Shown piece after piece: positions 3,461 to 5,345 of a stretch of 5,345 nt of DNA. Made by a program: the position numbers and the translations under genes. Numbering within the stretch: position 1 is the stretch's first letter; every line of letters begins with the position of its first letter. Source of the DNA: SG8-30 sp037443885 (GTDB taxonomy: Bacteria > Pseudomonadota > Gammaproteobacteria > Steroidobacterales > Steroidobacteraceae); the NCBI GenBank assembly GCA_037443885.1, contig JBBINN010000206.1, positions 1 through 5,345 on the forward strand, written 5' to 3'. The notes under the pieces are model-generated. The model was not told where the DNA came from. It saw nothing but the letters and a program-made list of their open reading frames with translations, and did not search any database.

Positions 3461-5181
3461 GGCGCCGGCCAGCGGGCGCCGACATGGATGCGGCCCGGTT
3501 CCGCCTGCGCGCGCGGATCGTGGTGGCGGTGCTCGTGTTCGTGGCGGCCGGGCTCGGCGCGCGCGCCGTGCAGCTGCAGGTGCTCGACCAGCAGTTCCTT
3601 GCGAAGCAGGGCGACATGCGGCACACGCGCGTCGCGAAGATCCCGGCGCACCGCGGCGCGATCGTGGACCGCTTCGGCGAGCCGATCGCCGTCAGTTCGC
3701 CGGTGGACACCGTCTTCGTCAATCCGCAGGAGCTCGCGCAGGCGCCGGACGAGATCCCGCGGCTCGCCAAGGCGCTGAAGCGCGACCCCCAGTGGCTCGC
3801 GCAGCGGGTCACCAGCAACCTCGACCGCCAGTTCCTCTACGTCGCGCGCCACATGGACCCGGCCGATGCGACGCGCGTGCGCGCGCTCGGCGTGCCCGGG
3901 ACCTACCTGACGCGCGAGTACAGGCGCTATTACCCGAGCGGCGAGGTTACCGGCCACGTCCTCGGATTCACCAACCTCGACGACGTCGGGCAGGAGGGGC
4001 TCGAGCTCGCCTACGACCGCTCGCTGGCCGGCATCGACGGCCGCAAGCGGGTGATCCAGGACGGCCGCGGCCGCATCATCGAGAACGTCGAGAGCATCAG
4101 CGCGCCGCGCCCGGGCGAGGTGCTGGAGCTGTCCATCGACCTGCGCATCCAGTATCTCGCCTACCGTGAGCTGAAGGCGGCCGTGCTCCGCCACCGGGCG
4201 CGCGCGGGCTCGGTGATCGTGCTCGACGTGCAGACGGGCGAGGTGCTGGCGATGGTCAACCAGCCCTCGTTCAACCCGAACGACCGCGCGCAGTACGAGG
4301 TTGCGCGCTACCGCAACCGTGCCGTCACCGACATCATCGAGCCGGGTTCCAGCATCAAGCCCTTCGTGCTCGCCGCGGCGCTCGACTCGGGTCGCTTCCG
4401 CGCGGACACGGTGGTCGACACCAGCCCCGGCGTGATCCAGGTCGGCAACAAGCCGATCAAGGACCGGACCAACCTCGGCGCGGTCGATCTCTCCACGATC
4501 CTCGCCCGCTCGAGCAACGTCGGCATGGCCAGGATCGCGCTGTCCCTGGAACGCGGCCAGCTGCACGGGGTGCTGCGCGACCTGGGCTTCGGCTCGGTCA
4601 CGACCAGCGGCTTCCCGGGCGAGTCGGCCGGCCTGCTCTCGGGCCCGGCCAGCTGGCGGCCCATCGGCATCGCCACGCTGTCCTACGGCTATGGCATGTC
4701 GGTCACGCCGCTGCAGCTCGCCCAGGCCTACGCGACGATCGGCTCGCTCGGGCTGCGCAGGCCGGTCACGTTCCGCAAGGTGACGGGCCCGGTGGCCGCG
4801 GAGCGCGTGCTGGAGGAGAAGGTCTCGCGCGACGTCCTCGGGCTGCTGGAGGCCGTCGTCACCCAGGGCACCGGCGGCAAGGCCGGTGTCCCCGGCTACA
4901 GCGTCGCCGGCAAGACCGGCACGGCCTGGAAGGCGGTAGGCGGCAGCTACTCGACCGACAAGTACCTCGCGGTGTTCGCGGGCGTGGCGCCGGCCAGCCG
5001 GCCGCGGCTCGCGACGGTCGTGCTGATCGACGAGCCGTCCGGCGCGCTCTTCTACGGCGGCGACGTCGCGGCGCCGGTGTTCTCCTCCGTGATGTCGGGC
5101 GCGCTGCGCCTGATGGGCGTGGCGCCGGACGACCTCTCGCGCGTGGCGCCGGCCACGACGCTCGTGCAGGTGCAGCCGTGA
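3457..5181 (+). CDS. ftsI: Septal peptidoglycan transpeptidase FtsI (PBP3)
   Basis: 574-residue class B penicillin-binding protein (E. coli 588) that cross-links septal peptidoglycan in complex with FtsW. Seen: a short basic cytoplasmic tail; one membrane anchor (about residues 19-38); the start of the pedestal domain with the class B motif RGAIVDRFGEPIAVS (66-80); YYPSGEVTGHVLGF (158-171) and GLELAYDRSLAG (181-192); and a transpeptidase domain with all three catalytic motifs, S298-S-I-K301 (nucleophile Ser298), S352-S-N354 and K486-T-G-T489. The second residue of the first motif is Ser where Thr is more usual. The ATG at 3457 overlaps the ftsL stop and is preceded by GAGGTGA (3437-3443) and AGGA (3443-3446, 10 nt away). 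An internal Met10 (3484) is a less likely start. The stop overlaps murE (GTGA). Pbp-dimer and transpeptidase regions look intact. Confidence 0.97.
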   Translation: MRRRPAGADMDAARFRLRARIVVAVLVFVAAGLGARAVQLQVLDQQFLAKQGDMRHTRVAKIPAHRGAIVDRFGEPIAVSSPVDTVFVNPQELAQAPDEIPRLAKALKRDPQWLAQRVTSNLDRQFLYVARHMDPADATRVRALGVPGTYLTREYRRYYPSGEVTGHVLGFTNLDDVGQEGLELAYDRSLAGIDGRKRVIQDGRGRIIENVESISAPRPGEVLELSIDLRIQYLAYRELKAAVLRHRARAGSVIVLDVQTGEVLAMVNQPSFNPNDRAQYEVARYRNRAVTDIIEPGSSIKPFVLAAALDSGRFRADTVVDTSPGVIQVGNKPIKDRTNLGAVDLSTILARSSNVGMARIALSLERGQLHGVLRDLGFGSVTTSGFPGESAGLLSGPASWRPIGIATLSYGYGMSVTPLQLAQAYATIGSLGLRRPVTFRKVTGPVAAERVLEEKVSRDVLGLLEAVVTQGTGGKAGVPGYSVAGKTGTAWKAVGGSYSTDKYLAVFAGVAPASRPRLATVVLIDEPSGALFYGGDVAAPVFSSVMSGALRLMGVAPDDLSRVAPATTLVQVQP

Positions 5182-5345
5182 CGCCCGGCGGGACGACGCT
5201 CGCCGCGCTGCTAGAGGGTTTCGTCACGGCGCCGCGCGTGGCCGTGGCCGGGCTGGCCCTGGACGGGCGCCGCCTGCGCCCCGGCGAAGCCTTCGTCGCG
5301 CTGCGCGGCCGCAGCGGCCACGGGCTCGATTTCGTCCCGCAGGCC
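5178..5345 (+). CDS. murE: UDP-MurNAc-L-Ala-D-Glu ligase MurE, N-terminal part
   Basis: Partial at the right edge: 56 codons from the GTG at 5178, which overlaps the ftsI stop by 4 bases and has AGGTG (5168-5172) 5 nt upstream. Known role: cytoplasmic ATP-dependent ligase adding the third amino acid of the peptidoglycan stem, meso-diaminopimelate in most Gram-negatives. Seen: the Mur ligase N-terminal UDP-binding fold motif LALDGRRLRPGEAFVALRG (26-44), then GLDFVPQA (49-56), corresponding to the family pattern LxxDSRxxxxGDLFVAxxG...F..QA. Odd: the usual DSR triplet reads DGR here. MurF has a similar N-terminus, but the position right after ftsI is that of murE. The substrate-specificity motif lies outside the window, so the added amino acid cannot be read. 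Confidence 0.9.
   Translation, partial: MTPGGTTLAALLEGFVTAPRVAVAGLALDGRRLRPGEAFVALRGRSGHGLDFVPQA

Noticed and set aside
3376..4566. 396-codon open frame on the minus strand
   Set aside because: It lies fully antisense to ftsL/ftsI, which carry clear family motifs. Its protein is Arg/Ala/Asp-rich without recognisable domains, as expected for antisense frames in GC-rich DNA.

Overview
The window is a compact, very GC-rich chromosomal segment from a proteobacterium, most likely a gammaproteobacterium. It carries housekeeping genes in a recognisable order: a divergent lipoprotein gene that looks like lpoA/lppC, then rsmI, the RNase P RNA gene rnpB, and the start of the dcw (division and cell wall) cluster mraZ-rsmH-ftsL-ftsI-murE. 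The order rsmI-rnpB-mraZ is the one I know from pseudomonads and relatives. The genus cannot be told from the sequence alone.

Left part (1-1100). The minus strand holds the first 65 codons of a lipoprotein with a clear lipobox, probably the outer-membrane activator of a class A penicillin-binding protein. After a 57-bp divergent intergenic region comes rsmI on the plus strand, encoding the 16S rRNA C1402 2'-O-ribose methyltransferase. Middle (1101-1770). A sigma70-type promoter precedes a complete type A RNase P RNA whose ends pair as helix P1. A 21-base run of N follows directly, where the rnpB terminator would be expected. Next is an AT-richer island with small hairpins and a T8 tract, then a strong-looking promoter and a textbook MraZ operator (three TGGGA units at 10-bp period). 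Right part (1771-5345). mraZ, rsmH, ftsL, ftsI and the first 56 codons of murE are packed without gaps. The last three junctions are 4-base stop/start overlaps.

The genes work together as follows. MraZ is the regulator of the cluster and probably acts on the operator just upstream of its own start. RsmH methylates N4 of C1402 in 16S rRNA and RsmI its 2'-O, so the window happens to hold both enzymes for the same nucleotide. FtsL and FtsI are divisome proteins for septal peptidoglycan synthesis. MurE makes the precursor, and the LpoA-like lipoprotein would stimulate peptidoglycan polymerisation.

I found no new system. The most unusual part is the mraZ leader. Its MraZ box is extended by inverted units, and an 8-bp hairpin sits exactly between a good Shine-Dalgarno and the GTG start, which would fix an otherwise too-long spacing.
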